From: Candidatus Heimdallarchaeota archaeon
GTDB lineage: Archaea > Asgardarchaeota > Heimdallarchaeia > Heimdallarchaeales > Kariarchaeaceae
Direction of reading: 5' to 3'
DNA length: 64,000 nt
Assembly (NCBI GenBank): GCA_015522385.1
Contig: WAMJ01000119.1
Coordinates: forward strand, 1-64,000
Part shown: in pieces, positions 25,811 to 35,040 of the stretch
Layout of the letters: every line of letters begins with the position of its first letter
How positions within the stretch are numbered: the first letter of the stretch is position 1
Position numbers and translations under genes: made by a program
The notes under the pieces: model-generated
The model's database searches: none
Seen by the model: the letters and a program-made list of their open reading frames with translations, nothing else
What the model was told of the DNA's origin: nothing

Positions 25811-27387
25811 GATCGATGAAGCGACTTTCTGGAGGGGGGATATTAATCCCTTTCCTCCTCTTCACCATTCTCTTCTACTTCATTCCACTCTTGGAGATAT
25901 TCAGGATGAGTATGAGTACGGGGGGCTGGACGGAGGTGGTCACTGGAGTTGCATTCATAACTTTCCTCAGGTTCTCTCTAACCCAAGCGATCCTTACAAC
26001 TGTCATATGCTTGTTGATCGGAATTCCGACAGGATATATCTTAGCCAAGGGAGACCCCTATCTCAAGACGATACTCTCGGTCATGGTGCTTGTTCCATTT
26101 CTGATCCCACCCATGTCAATTCTTCTTGGATTTGTCATACTCTATGAACCGAATGGTCTTATCTCACGTCTCGTAGGATTTCAGGTAATTGACGTATTCG
26201 GCACATTGGGTGGAATAGTTCTGGCACATACCCTCTACAACATCTCTATCGTAACACGGCTCGTCGCAGCTAACTTTGAGACACTCGACGAGGAAATAGT
26301 AGGAATGGCGGAGTCTAACGGCGCATCAACCGTCCGACTGTGGCAGACCGTATTCTTCCCACACATCCTCCCATCTATATTTGCAAGTGCCCTGTTGGTT
26401 TTCTTACTCTCCTTCAACTCGTTCGCTATAGTCCTCATGCTGGGGAACGTCAGGTTGCAGACATTGGAGGTGATGATATATTCCCAGAGCAGGATCAGAC
26501 TGGACTTCGTGACTGCGTCGAAGATAGCCGTGCTCCAACTGCTAATCAACCTTGCCATCTCCATGACATATCTGAGGGTAACAGCCACATCAAAGTACGA
26601 GGCATCCTACACTCCAAAGACCCAATCTTCAAAACTCACCAGAGTCTTGTCAACTTTGTGGATAAGCATAGTCATTCTGTTCACATGGCAACCAATATTT
26701 GCCACGGTTTACCAGTTAATCCGGACATCATCAGGAACAGATATACTCTCAACTCAGTATAATAATATCCTCGGTACCACACCCACAAGGGTGCTCTTTA
26801 ACACTTTCATTTTCGGGCTCATCACGGGAATAGCCAGCACAGTTCTAGCGTTGACCATCGTGTATTACAAGAAATTTGGTACCAACCAGCGTATCCCGAT
26901 GATTCTCTCATTCATCTCTATCATGCCCCTAATGTCTTCAAGTATAACTCTGAGTCTTGGGATGCTCTTAGCTTATAGGAAGACTCTTTTCTTCTCCGAC
27001 ACTATCTGGATCTTCATAGCAGGGGCTCACGTCCTTGCGGCACTGCCCTTCGTCACCCAAACCCTCGGATCAGGTGCCGAGCAGATCCCGAAGGATATCA
27101 TTACCATCAGCCAGTCACTCGGAGCAAGCAAAACCAGAACTACTGTGGATATCTTGCTCCCTCTCCTCCTTCCGTCAATAATTGTATCCTTCCTCCTTGG
27201 ATTAGCCATCTCTTTTGGGGAATTTGGGGCGACATTCTTCCTTGTACGAGGAGAGTGGACCACAGTATCTGTCGCCATTCAGAAGCTGTTCGTGACGAGG
27301 GACAACATTCTACCGCTGCAGTACGCGATCATCCTCATAGTTATAACACTTGTGAGTTTCAGTCTAGTGGAGAAGGGAAGAAGATGA
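25807..27387 (+). CDS. thiP: Thiamine-type ABC transporter permease (fused two-domain)
   Basis: A 526-residue integral membrane protein with about twelve helices arranged as two tandem BPD_transp_1 permease units, the ThiP/FbpB pattern. Each half carries an EAA-like cytoplasmic loop: E-S-N-G-A-S-T-V-R-L-W-Q in the first and Q-S-L-G-A-S-K-T-R-T-T-V in the second, where the ATPase docks. The GTG at 25807 overlaps the stop of the binding-protein gene (GTGA); an ATG at 25816 is an alternative. Its stop overlaps the ATPase start by ATGA. The three genes form one operon. Confidence 0.85.
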   Translation: MRSMKRLSGGGILIPFLLFTILFYFIPLLEIFRMSMSTGGWTEVVTGVAFITFLRFSLTQAILTTVICLLIGIPTGYILAKGDPYLKTILSVMVLVPFLIPPMSILLGFVILYEPNGLISRLVGFQVIDVFGTLGGIVLAHTLYNISIVTRLVAANFETLDEEIVGMAESNGASTVRLWQTVFFPHILPSIFASALLVFLLSFNSFAIVLMLGNVRLQTLEVMIYSQSRIRLDFVTASKIAVLQLLINLAISMTYLRVTATSKYEASYTPKTQSSKLTRVLSTLWISIVILFTWQPIFATVYQLIRTSSGTDILSTQYNNILGTTPTRVLFNTFIFGLITGIASTVLALTIVYYKKFGTNQRIPMILSFISIMPLMSSSITLSLGMLLAYRKTLFFSDTIWIFIAGAHVLAALPFVTQTLGSGAEQIPKDIITISQSLGASKTRTTVDILLPLLLPSIIVSFLLGLAISFGEFGATFFLVRGEWTTVSVAIQKLFVTRDNILPLQYAIILIVITLVSFSLVEKGRR

Positions 27388-28316
27388 GAGGGATAGCGGT
27401 TGAGAACCTGAGAATCTCCTTTGGTGGAGATCCGTTCATGGATAACTTGAGCTTCGGAGTACCAGACGGTGAAGTGGGTGTCCTGCTAGGACTTTCGGGT
27501 AGCGGGAAGTCAACTATCCTGAAGACCATCTTAGGCGTTCAAAAACCAGACCATGGGAGGGTTTTGCTCAACGAGATGGATGTCACCAACCAAGAGATCA
27601 GGAAACGCAACATCGGCTATGTTCCACAGAATCAGCTGCTCTTCCCCAATATGTCGGTGACAGATAACATCTCCTATGGTCTGAAGATGAGGAAGGTCCC
27701 GAGGGAGAAGCAGAGGTCGAGGGTCAAGGAAGTTGCAGATATGGTGGGTATCGACTTTTTAGAGAGGGACCCAAAATCGTTGTCAGGTGGTGAGAGGCAG
27801 AGGGTCGCACTGGCGAGGGCCATAGCGCCCCAACCGAAGACCCTCTTGATGGACGAACCTCTAAGTTCCCTCGATACCGCTGAGAGACTGGCGATGTCAC
27901 TAATGCTCAAGGAGGTTCTGGACGGTCTTGACGTGACAACTCTGTATGTAACACACTCTCCGCAGGAAGCAGAGATACTTGCTGACCGGGTGATGATGCT
28001 TGAGAGTGGGAGAATTGTGCAGCAGGGTACTTTCAAGGAGATCCAAACATCGCCATCGAGCCTTTCTATTGCTGGAATATTGGGGATACGCAACGTGTTC
28101 TCAGTGGACCAGTTCTCAAGTCTAGACCTCTCCCCCTTCAAGCGAGGAAACCTCTATATCATCCCTCCCAAATCGATAATAGTTGATGAAAACGGTGTCG
28201 AAGCGAGGATAATCGCTCACAGCGGAGATATGACATTCATCTCGGTAGAGGGACAGATACTGTCCATGAGCAGAGTAGCCCGCGAGGGGGTACTTCACAT
28301 ATCCCTAAATATCTAA
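27384..28316 (+). CDS. thiQ: Thiamine-type ABC transporter ATP-binding protein
   Basis: A 310-residue ABC ATPase energising the importer. Walker A is G-L-S-G-S-G-K-S-T near residue 36, the Q-loop lies in Y-V-P-Q-N-Q, the signature is L-S-G-G-E-R-Q, Walker B L-L-M-D-E-P-L-S-S-L-D, and the switch histidine is in V-T-H-S. A C-terminal extension of about 80 residues is similar to the regulatory TOBE-type tail of larger importers. The start is the ATG at 27384 in the ATGA overlap with the permease; the frame stays open upstream but that part is antisense-like noise. Confidence 0.88.
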   Translation: MRGIAVENLRISFGGDPFMDNLSFGVPDGEVGVLLGLSGSGKSTILKTILGVQKPDHGRVLLNEMDVTNQEIRKRNIGYVPQNQLLFPNMSVTDNISYGLKMRKVPREKQRSRVKEVADMVGIDFLERDPKSLSGGERQRVALARAIAPQPKTLLMDEPLSSLDTAERLAMSLMLKEVLDGLDVTTLYVTHSPQEAEILADRVMMLESGRIVQQGTFKEIQTSPSSLSIAGILGIRNVFSVDQFSSLDLSPFKRGNLYIIPPKSIIVDENGVEARIIAHSGDMTFISVEGQILSMSRVAREGVLHISLNI

Positions 28317-28388
28317 GTACAAAAATCGGTACACACAGACCATAAGCTTGGAAATAATCCTTTTATACAGAGAGAGCAATCAGGTTCT

Positions 28389-28934
28389 GTGAGATTATCA
28401 GAGGAGGAGATGTATGAGATATGCAGACGGAGAGACCCTTCTTACGATGGGAGATTCTTCATGGCGGTCATAACCACACGTATCTTCTGTCTACCATCCT
28501 GTCCAGCTAGAATGCCCCTCCGGAAAAACGTCCACTTCTATGAGAGCAAGTCAGAAGCTTTATCTGACGGGTTCAGAGGGTGCAAAAGATGCAAGTCGAT
28601 GGAATACCCACTTGGGGTTCCCGCATGGTTAGCCACACTGGAAAACTATCTCTCGGATACTATGAACCGGGTAGACTGGGAATACCTCAGGTTATTGACA
28701 GGGATGGAAAGGAGAACACTTGACAGATGGTATCAATGTCGAGAGGGTGTCTCCATTACTCAGAAGAATCGGAGGATACGATTAACGAGAGCAAAGGAGA
28801 TGATTGCGAATGGAACCGATCTCGGTAGGGTTCCCTACAGGTGCGGTTTCAATTCAGTATCAGGATTCAGGGCAGCGTTCAGATCGGAATTCGGGATAAC
28901 GCCCGGAAGAACGGAGGTAGTTATAAATGATTGA
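28389..28934 (+). CDS. adaA: AdaA-type methylphosphotriester repair activator
   Basis: A 181-residue protein equal to the N-terminal half of bacterial Ada. The zinc-type cysteines are F-C-L-P-S-C-P-A-R and C-K-R-C, with the neighbouring F-F-M-A-V-I-T-T-R-I strand. The C-terminal part is an AraC-like helix-turn-helix (V-P-Y-R-C-G-F-N-S-V-S-G-F-R-A-A-F). In the family, the first cysteine accepts a methyl from DNA phosphotriesters, switching the protein to an activator. GTG at 28389 lies 25 bases after CTTTTATAC. The next gene, the O6-alkylguanine methyltransferase, overlaps by 8 bases. The AdaA/AdaB layout is best known from Firmicutes, so transfer from bacteria is likely. Confidence 0.88.
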   Translation: MRLSEEEMYEICRRRDPSYDGRFFMAVITTRIFCLPSCPARMPLRKNVHFYESKSEALSDGFRGCKRCKSMEYPLGVPAWLATLENYLSDTMNRVDWEYLRLLTGMERRTLDRWYQCREGVSITQKNRRIRLTRAKEMIANGTDLGRVPYRCGFNSVSGFRAAFRSEFGITPGRTEVVIND

Positions 28935-29466
28935 GGTCCAGGAGTTCCAGACTCCGGTAGGTTCAATGATTGTCGGGACAAACGAGGACAGTTGTGTGCT
29001 CTTGGACTTTAAGTTCAGGAAGAACTCGTCCAACCTCTTGGACAGGGTGCAACGGAAGCTAGGTAAGATTGTGAATAGACAGAACAACCTTCACGACGAG
29101 ATCATCTCTCAGTTGAATGGGTATTTCGAAGGGGTGAGAAAGGACTTTGACTTCCCCTTGAGGTTCTCAGGAACCGAATTCCAAAACAGGGTATGGGATG
29201 AGTTAGTCAGAATCCCGTACGGGCAGACGATATCCTACCTACAGCTCGCAGAAAGGATTGGGGATCCAAAAGCCGTCAGAGCGGTGGCACAAGCCAACGG
29301 GAGGAACATTATTGCCATAGTTGTCCCCTGCCATAGGGTAATTGCCACAAATGGGGCATTACAGGGGTACGGTGGGGGTCTAGACGTCAAGCGCAGACTC
29401 CTCATGTTGGAAGATTTAGGAACTAATCAGAGTAAGGACGTTCTTGAACAACTTGAAAAAATGTGA
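28927..29466 (+). CDS. ogt: Methylated-DNA-protein-cysteine methyltransferase (AdaB/Ogt)
   Basis: A 179-residue suicide enzyme that moves the alkyl group from O6-alkylguanine onto its own cysteine. The active-site motif is V-P-C-H-R-V; the DNA-binding helix-turn-helix has R-A-V-A-Q-A-N-G-R-N, and Y-G-Q-T-I-S-Y and the G-Y-G-G-G-L-D-V-K-R loop are typical. It starts inside the 3' end of adaA (8-base overlap) and is translated from the same message. The C-terminus is about 15 residues longer than usual. Together with AdaA it reconstructs bacterial Ada as two chains. Confidence 0.92.
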   Translation: MIEVQEFQTPVGSMIVGTNEDSCVLLDFKFRKNSSNLLDRVQRKLGKIVNRQNNLHDEIISQLNGYFEGVRKDFDFPLRFSGTEFQNRVWDELVRIPYGQTISYLQLAERIGDPKAVRAVAQANGRNIIAIVVPCHRVIATNGALQGYGGGLDVKRRLLMLEDLGTNQSKDVLEQLEKM

Positions 29467-29548
29467 GATAATTTTCTTCGCGTTTTTCAATGAGTCTAGA
29501 ATGTTGAAGCTAACATATTTATATAAACTCAGCCGATTTAATTTAGAG

Positions 29549-30313
29549 ATGAGTCCGTATCAGATCAATCCAATTAACTCAGTCACGTTGATCAACCCGA
29601 TATCTGACAGGTGGATTAACTCACAACAGATTAAGACTCTCTACGAGGAAGATCAGTTGACCCAAGAGGAGTACATCCTACTAGACTATCTCGGTGCTAT
29701 CGACGAAATGAAAGACGGAGAATTCACGATCTCGTTCCAAGGACTCAAGCGAAAGATCGATCTACACCAAGCCCGGTTGACTAAAGCATTGAAACGCTTA
29801 TCCGAGAAGGACCTCATCACCAAGACGAACAACGGATATTCACTGACGAGCTCTGGAGGAATGCTCGCCCACGAACTTATGAAGAAGTTTGGAAGGCAGA
29901 GCACACTTGAAAGCGAGATCCACTCCTACATCGCCAGAGGGAATATCAAGGGCTTTCCAATGACCACATCTGATCGAGAGAAGGTGGCGAATGCCATCTC
30001 AGGTAAGTGGTTTGGAGAGTTCAGATTTATCGCCAAGTCAGACACGGATGATGGAGTGTTCGAGATCGAGTGGATTTCAACCAACGGATCGGTCGGTGCC
30101 AAGTTGATAATTGGACCGGAGAATGATCTAACTGTCATCATCTCTTCAGCCAAGATCATCAATAGTGAGATTGACTTACAACTGATGATGGAAAGGATCA
30201 GCGTGATCATTGAGAATGTTTTGGACTCCTCAATTCAATTCGAAGAAAGAGAGACCTATATCAACAGATCAAGAGTGGTGGAAGACGAGACACCATCAGT
30301 ATTTGCGTCATGA
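29549..30313 (+). CDS. Winged-helix protein of unknown role
   Basis: A 254-residue protein. Residues about 35-100 form a winged helix (E-Y-I-L-L-D-Y-L, then L-T-K-A-L-K-R-L-S-E-K-D-L-I-T-K, then the wing N-N-G-Y-S-L-T). The C-terminal half is a mixed alpha/beta domain of unknown type. The ATG at 29549 has ATTTATATAAAC centred about 26 bases before it, a near-ideal TATA box, so the transcript is probably leaderless. It ends in an ATGA overlap with the radical SAM gene and so may regulate or accompany that enzyme. Confidence 0.65.
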   Translation: MSPYQINPINSVTLINPISDRWINSQQIKTLYEEDQLTQEEYILLDYLGAIDEMKDGEFTISFQGLKRKIDLHQARLTKALKRLSEKDLITKTNNGYSLTSSGGMLAHELMKKFGRQSTLESEIHSYIARGNIKGFPMTTSDREKVANAISGKWFGEFRFIAKSDTDDGVFEIEWISTNGSVGAKLIIGPENDLTVIISSAKIINSEIDLQLMMERISVIIENVLDSSIQFEERETYINRSRVVEDETPSVFAS

Positions 30314-31620
30314 CCATGTACGATCACATCACAGTTATCTTCCCCTACCATCCGACAAATGGAAACGCTATATCCGCCCTCATTGCGTCAATCGAGACTG
30401 ACGTTGATCTTCAGAACGTGGAAGTCGTCGTCCCAAAATTAAGCAGTGAACCGCAGGAGGTCGTCAGCAGGATACCCTCTAAGAACATCATTGTTCTTGC
30501 CGTGAGCCTGTTCTCAGTACAGTTCAGCAAATATGAGAAACTGGCACGGAGGTACAGGGAGGTGGCTCGGGACAGGCAACTACTCGTGGTGGCCGGTGGT
30601 CCCCATCCTACAGGTGATCCATTCTCGACCCTGAACTCGATCTCAGACATCGTCTGCATAGGTGAAGGAGAGCTCACGATCAGAGACATTGTAAAGAACG
30701 CAAGCAATGGGAGGATCAAGGAGGTCCGTGGGATCGCCTACCTGAACGAGAAGGGGTTGGTCGAGCGTACACCCCGACAGCCACAGATTGATCTCGATGA
30801 TTTTCCCCCATTCTCCGTGAAGCATAAACTCATACGTCCAATTGAAATCACAAGAGGATGCGCATGGAAGTGCAGATTCTGCCAGATACGGAATAAGGGA
30901 CTACCCGTCCGTCATCGATCTCCCGAGGTGGTTGCAAAGTATGTAAAAATCACAACCGAGCACTTTAAGGACAGAAGACCCGACATCAGGTTCATCTCCC
31001 CAAATGCGTTATCATACGGTGCTCCTGACGGGAAGACCCTGAATCTAAAAAGAGTAAGAGAACTATTGGAGAAGGTCAGGGAAGTTATCGGTGAGGAAGG
31101 TAAGATCTACTTCGGGTCTTTCCCGAGCGAGGTCCGTCCTGAAACCCTCACCGACGAGTCCGTGGAGCTCCTCAGGAAGTATTCTGACTCGACCTCGATC
31201 ATCATAGGTGGACAGAGCGGATCCAAAAAGATCCTCGAGTTAAGCGACAGGGGTCATACTCCCGAGGAGACGATCCGAGGAGCTAGACTTCTCCTTAACG
31301 CTGGATTCGAGGTAATGGTTGACATTATCTTCGGTCTCCCAGGAGAGGAGGACGAGGACGTAGAGGAGACCATCGAACATATGCGGAAGCTAACACAAAT
31401 GGGGGCAAAAATCCACTCGCACACCTTCCTCCCACTCGTTGGGACCCCATTTGCCTCAAAGGAACCAGGTGTGATAGCCGATCGATACAAGCAGGAACTC
31501 CCGTTGCTCCAAGGGAAGGGGATGTTGAAGGGACAGCACAACAAGCAGGAGAGGGAAGCTAAGGAACTGGCCCAAAGGAGAAAGGAGATGCTAAAGGAGC
31601 GGGAGAGGAGAAGAGGGTAA
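30310..31620 (+). CDS. B12-binding-type radical SAM protein
   Basis: A 436-residue radical SAM enzyme. The N-terminal 140 residues resemble a cobalamin-binding Rossmann domain (V-V-A-G-G-P-H-P-T-G-D-P, G-E-G-E-L-T), though the usual cobalamin-ligand D-x-H-x-x-G is not evident. The iron-sulfur motif is C-A-W-K-C-R-F-C near residue 190. An I-I-I-G-G-Q-S-G-S SAM-binding segment and D-I-I-F-G-L-P-G follow. The C-terminal 40 residues are charged and helical (K-E-R-E-R-R-R-G). It fits the archaeal family typified by MJ1487, whose reaction is not established to my knowledge. It starts in an ATGA overlap with the winged-helix gene. Confidence 0.82.
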   Translation: MTMYDHITVIFPYHPTNGNAISALIASIETDVDLQNVEVVVPKLSSEPQEVVSRIPSKNIIVLAVSLFSVQFSKYEKLARRYREVARDRQLLVVAGGPHPTGDPFSTLNSISDIVCIGEGELTIRDIVKNASNGRIKEVRGIAYLNEKGLVERTPRQPQIDLDDFPPFSVKHKLIRPIEITRGCAWKCRFCQIRNKGLPVRHRSPEVVAKYVKITTEHFKDRRPDIRFISPNALSYGAPDGKTLNLKRVRELLEKVREVIGEEGKIYFGSFPSEVRPETLTDESVELLRKYSDSTSIIIGGQSGSKKILELSDRGHTPEETIRGARLLLNAGFEVMVDIIFGLPGEEDEDVEETIEHMRKLTQMGAKIHSHTFLPLVGTPFASKEPGVIADRYKQELPLLQGKGMLKGQHNKQEREAKELAQRRKEMLKERERRRG

Positions 31621-32031
31621 TTACTCTACAAGCTCCATCTGTATTTTCCAGACAGAGAGGAGGATATCCTCGACGTCACTATAGTCACTATTTCTCAAAC
31701 TATTGTACAAACGACTTTTCGGGTCGAATAGTCTTGATACGATATCCCGAACCATACGCATGGAGGTTCTCCCCGCTTTTGAGTATTGATACTCATCATT
31801 CCTGTACACGGGAAGGTCGATTACCCAGTTGATGGCATCTTCCCTGTAAAACTGGATACAGTTCTCCATGCCCGGGATTTGAAAACCTATGTAATTGTCC
31901 CTTTCCTCCTGCAACGTCTGCTGGCTGTCTAACAGCCCCAGTGCCTGATCGATCGTCACTGGTTCGTCCTTGAGCTCTGTGTCGTGGGAGAAACCATATA
32001 GAAATAGTTTCACAATACTGGTTGCTCCCAC
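31621..32031 (-). CDS. Unknown small protein
   Basis: A 136-residue soluble protein with no recognised domain. It has a helix-rich C-terminus (S-V-W-K-I-Q-M-E-L-V-E) and a central beta-rich segment with paired tyrosines and tryptophan (I-N-W-V-I-D-L-P-V-Y). Its stop codon abuts that of the radical SAM gene with no gap, and it is divergent from the GNAT gene. Confidence 0.5.
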   Translation of the reverse strand: MGATSIVKLFLYGFSHDTELKDEPVTIDQALGLLDSQQTLQEERDNYIGFQIPGMENCIQFYREDAINWVIDLPVYRNDEYQYSKAGRTSMRMVRDIVSRLFDPKSRLYNSLRNSDYSDVEDILLSVWKIQMELVE

Positions 32032-32066
32032 TATCTTATTACTCTATCCTCCCACCACCCGTGGAA

Positions 32067-33002
32067 ATGAAAATACAATTATACTTCATGTTGCTCAGGG
32101 ATTTAGTGGATATCGGTCTAGACATCATCCCCGGAACAGAGAGCTCGATCAAGCAGTTCATAGAACTCTCTCGGAAATGGGTAGATGAGATGGACATGAA
32201 CGATCTGGATTTCGAAATCCATGAGATCAAGAGAAGGATGAACTTTGTAGATCACTGTATAATCACCTCAGGAAAGAACATTATTGGGGTCGTAAAGATG
32301 ACATACTCGTCCTTCTTCTCTCTTGGTATCGACAAGAGTGCAGATCACAACACACAGAGGGAGGTGTTCAGACTGATCCTCAAAGACATCTTTTACCTAA
32401 GACCCGCGGAGATCAGAACTACCCTATCGAGCAGATTCAAGCCTCTATTTGATGAGGCGGGGTTCCGATACCAATTCGGCCGCGAGAAGATGGTTTTGAC
32501 TTTGGGCGAGGCTACGGCTCTGTCCGAGGTCAACAGTGAAGAGTTGTGGTTCCTTGAATGGAAGTATTTCGATGCGGTGGTTGAGATGTACATCGACTCA
32601 TACAGAGGAACCATTGATGAAAAAATCGGGATGTTCGGAGAGGACATAGCAGAGTCCGCAATACGGCAGGTGAGCGAGGGTGAGTTTGGCAAGGTCGTCA
32701 AGGAGCTGTCTGTCTTTTATAAGGACGGAGACAGGTTAACTTCCGGGATAATCACCTCGGTTAATGAGAACCAACTATTCGTAGTCATCATAGGGACAAG
32801 ACGGTCAGAACAGGGAAAGGGGATCGGGAGGAAGCTCCTGACCTATGTCATTACCCAGGGACGGAAAATGGGGTACAAGACGCTCAGTCTCTGGGTAACT
32901 ACGGAGAACATCTCGGCTAAAGGACTGTATACCTCCATGAACTTCAAGTCGGTGGTCAGCGTTGTCTCGGGAACGCTCACTCTTAGAGACTATGAATCCT
33001 GA
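32067..33002 (+). CDS. GNAT-family acetyltransferase, possibly tandem
   Basis: About 311 residues. The C-terminal 100 residues carry the GNAT acetyl-CoA motif R-R-S-E-Q-G-K-G-I-G-R-K-L-L and the following W-V-T-T-E-N-I-S-A-K-G-L-Y. The N-terminal half could be a second, degenerate GNAT fold, but no acetyl-CoA loop is visible there. The substrate is unknown. The ATG at 32067 is chosen because CTTATTAC lies 26-30 bases upstream; the frame is open from 32022. The 3' end overlaps the amidohydrolase gene by 20 bases. Confidence 0.72.
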   Translation: MKIQLYFMLLRDLVDIGLDIIPGTESSIKQFIELSRKWVDEMDMNDLDFEIHEIKRRMNFVDHCIITSGKNIIGVVKMTYSSFFSLGIDKSADHNTQREVFRLILKDIFYLRPAEIRTTLSSRFKPLFDEAGFRYQFGREKMVLTLGEATALSEVNSEELWFLEWKYFDAVVEMYIDSYRGTIDEKIGMFGEDIAESAIRQVSEGEFGKVVKELSVFYKDGDRLTSGIITSVNENQLFVVIIGTRRSEQGKGIGRKLLTYVITQGRKMGYKTLSLWVTTENISAKGLYTSMNFKSVVSVVSGTLTLRDYES

Positions 33003-34488
33003 GACCTGATTTGTAGACTTCCAGAACCTTGGCTGTCAACAACTTGCGCGGATCCTCCAAGACATCTTCAGAGAGCACTATGAAATCCGCGTCCATCCCG
33101 ATCTCCAAGGCACCACTCCTTCCATCTGTCATCGAAGCGTAGGCTCCCCTCGTTGTGAAGAGCTCTAGAGCTTCTATAAATTTCAATGATTCCTCAGGTC
33201 TCCATGGGGTATCTTCCTCGTTCTTCCGCCGATAGATAGCTTGGTACATCCCAAGTAGAGGGTTCGGGTTCTCGATGGGAGCATCCGAGCCTCCTGCGAC
33301 CAAGATTACATTGTCGATAAGAGTCTTCCAAGCGTAAGCATATTTCACCCTTTCTCCCAATCTGGCATCTGCGAAAGTCTTGTCGGTTCCTAAGAAAACA
33401 GGTTGGATGTTGGCGATAATGTCTGAGTTAGACAGCTCTTCGATAGCGGACGCTGACAGGACCTGAGCATGTGTGAGAACAGGTCTCACCGATGGATGCT
33501 TCTTGAATGCTCGAATAACCTGTTCTGCCGCTCGATCCCCGATAGCATGGATTTCGATTCTCCACCCCTTCTGCGCAAGATCGGACACAAACCCTTCAAG
33601 TTCTTCATCAGAGTAGATTAGCACACCAGTATCGGTTCCGTCGCAGTATGGCTCATTCAATGCAGCGGTCGAAGCACCAAGCGATCCGTCTGCGAAAAGC
33701 TTGACTCGGGAGGCAACGACATTTCCATGGACAGCCCCAGGATCAGGAACAGAACCGTTCAATACCTCCCTTACAGGGAATGTCAGGTGGACGGATATAG
33801 GGAGTTTCCCCTCGTCGTCAAGCTGGCAGTAAGCCTCCCAAGCCATAGGATCATTAGTCTGAACCGAGGTGATACCGACCTTCAAGCACTCCTCTATCCC
33901 TCTCTGGATGATCCGTTTTCTCTCCTCCACATCACCAGCAGATTGAATGTGCTCGGTCACCACCGACAAAGCCTTTTCCCTTAGTATTCCCGTTGGGACC
34001 CCGTTCTCAAAGTCTATGATACCACCCTCTGGACTAGTGCTTGAAGAGTCAATCCCAAGGATATCCAAGGCCTTGGAATTCACCAGACCGATATGGTGAC
34101 AAGCCCTAAAAAGCACTACTGGGCGATCGGGGATTACATCGTCAATATCCTCCCTGCAGGGGTAACGACCATCCACCATCATGTCTTGGTTCCAACCATA
34201 GCCAACGATCCAGTCGGACCTGGAAGTCTGGGAGTACTCTTGTAGCCTTTTCTTTAGCTCGGCTATTGAGTCAGAGCCGACTAAGTTTAATCTCTGAGCT
34301 GCCCGTCCGAGAGAGAAGATATGGATATGAGAATCGTGAAACCCGGGAAGTACAACCCTACCCCCAAGATCGATTCCAGATCCAGGGGGGACGCCAGTTC
34401 CAAGGTTTGATATTTTTCCACCGCTAACTTCCATCCATGTGTAATGTCTGTTGGGGCTGAGAATCTTACCGTTATAGAAAATTACCAC
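32983..34488 (-). CDS. Amidohydrolase of the YtcJ type
   Basis: A 501-residue metal-dependent hydrolase. It has the N-terminal beta domain opening I-F-Y-N-G-K-I, the metal-binding H-x-H as D-S-H-I-H-I, the conserved W-I-V-G-Y-G-W-N segment, a later H-A-I-G-D-R-A metal/acid motif, and D-A-P-I near the end followed by the closing D-A-D-F-I-V-L. Members hydrolyse C-N bonds of diverse small amides; the substrate is unknown. The start is set at GTG 34488, which begins the first strand and follows GATATTTATT by about 23 bases. The frame extends to 34566, but those residues look unrelated. Confidence 0.85.
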   Translation of the reverse strand: MVIFYNGKILSPNRHYTWMEVSGGKISNLGTGVPPGSGIDLGGRVVLPGFHDSHIHIFSLGRAAQRLNLVGSDSIAELKKRLQEYSQTSRSDWIVGYGWNQDMMVDGRYPCREDIDDVIPDRPVVLFRACHHIGLVNSKALDILGIDSSSTSPEGGIIDFENGVPTGILREKALSVVTEHIQSAGDVEERKRIIQRGIEECLKVGITSVQTNDPMAWEAYCQLDDEGKLPISVHLTFPVREVLNGSVPDPGAVHGNVVASRVKLFADGSLGASTAALNEPYCDGTDTGVLIYSDEELEGFVSDLAQKGWRIEIHAIGDRAAEQVIRAFKKHPSVRPVLTHAQVLSASAIEELSNSDIIANIQPVFLGTDKTFADARLGERVKYAYAWKTLIDNVILVAGGSDAPIENPNPLLGMYQAIYRRKNEEDTPWRPEESLKFIEALELFTTRGAYASMTDGRSGALEIGMDADFIVLSEDVLEDPRKLLTAKVLEVYKSGLRIHSL

Positions 34489-34620
34489 AGGCTCCAATCG
34501 GGAGGCGGGAATAAATATCCACGGATAGCACCGAAGTTTGTTCATCCGGGCTCTGCCTAGCCCCATGTATCATCGGGGTATTCTCTCTGATTATATTATT
34601 GAAGGGACCATGAGGTGTTG

Positions 34621-35040
34621 ATGAGTTTCAATTTGGTCGATCTCCAGGATGAAGTCATAAACACCGGAAGAGACCTCTTGACCGGCTCGCCCTCAGACAT
34701 CACAACGCAGAAAAACCACGCTCAGATCATCAAAGACATGTACTGGCAGGTCAGAACTAAGAGGAGGTTGAACAAGCAGATCCTCTTGGCATTGAACTTT
34801 GATAACACATTTGTCAAGGAAGCAGCGCTGGAAATCATAAGTGAGTTCCCCGAGAAGAAGGCGAGAGACGCGTTATTTATCGCTTTGGAGGATGAGACTG
34901 ACCCCCGCCTTAGGCAGAAGATTGTTCACCTCATAGACCGGATAGAGTCGAAACTGGATAAGAAGAATTACAGGGGTATCAATCCTGAGGTCTCAATTAC
35001 CTCTGCTCTTCGGATGGTCAGAGCCACTAATCGTCATTAG
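34621..35040 (+). CDS. Small HEAT-like helical protein
   Basis: A 139-residue helical protein with two or three HEAT-like helix pairs (V-K-E-A-A-L-E-I-I-S-E-F-P, K-A-R-D-A-L-F-I-A-L-E-D-E-T-D-P). No enzyme motif. The ATG at 34621 is preferred; a GTG at 34615 is in frame. GATTATATTATTG lies about 26 bases upstream. The 3' end overlaps the zinc-ribbon gene at 35027 by 14 bases. Confidence 0.6.
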   Translation: MSFNLVDLQDEVINTGRDLLTGSPSDITTQKNHAQIIKDMYWQVRTKRRLNKQILLALNFDNTFVKEAALEIISEFPEKKARDALFIALEDETDPRLRQKIVHLIDRIESKLDKKNYRGINPEVSITSALRMVRATNRH

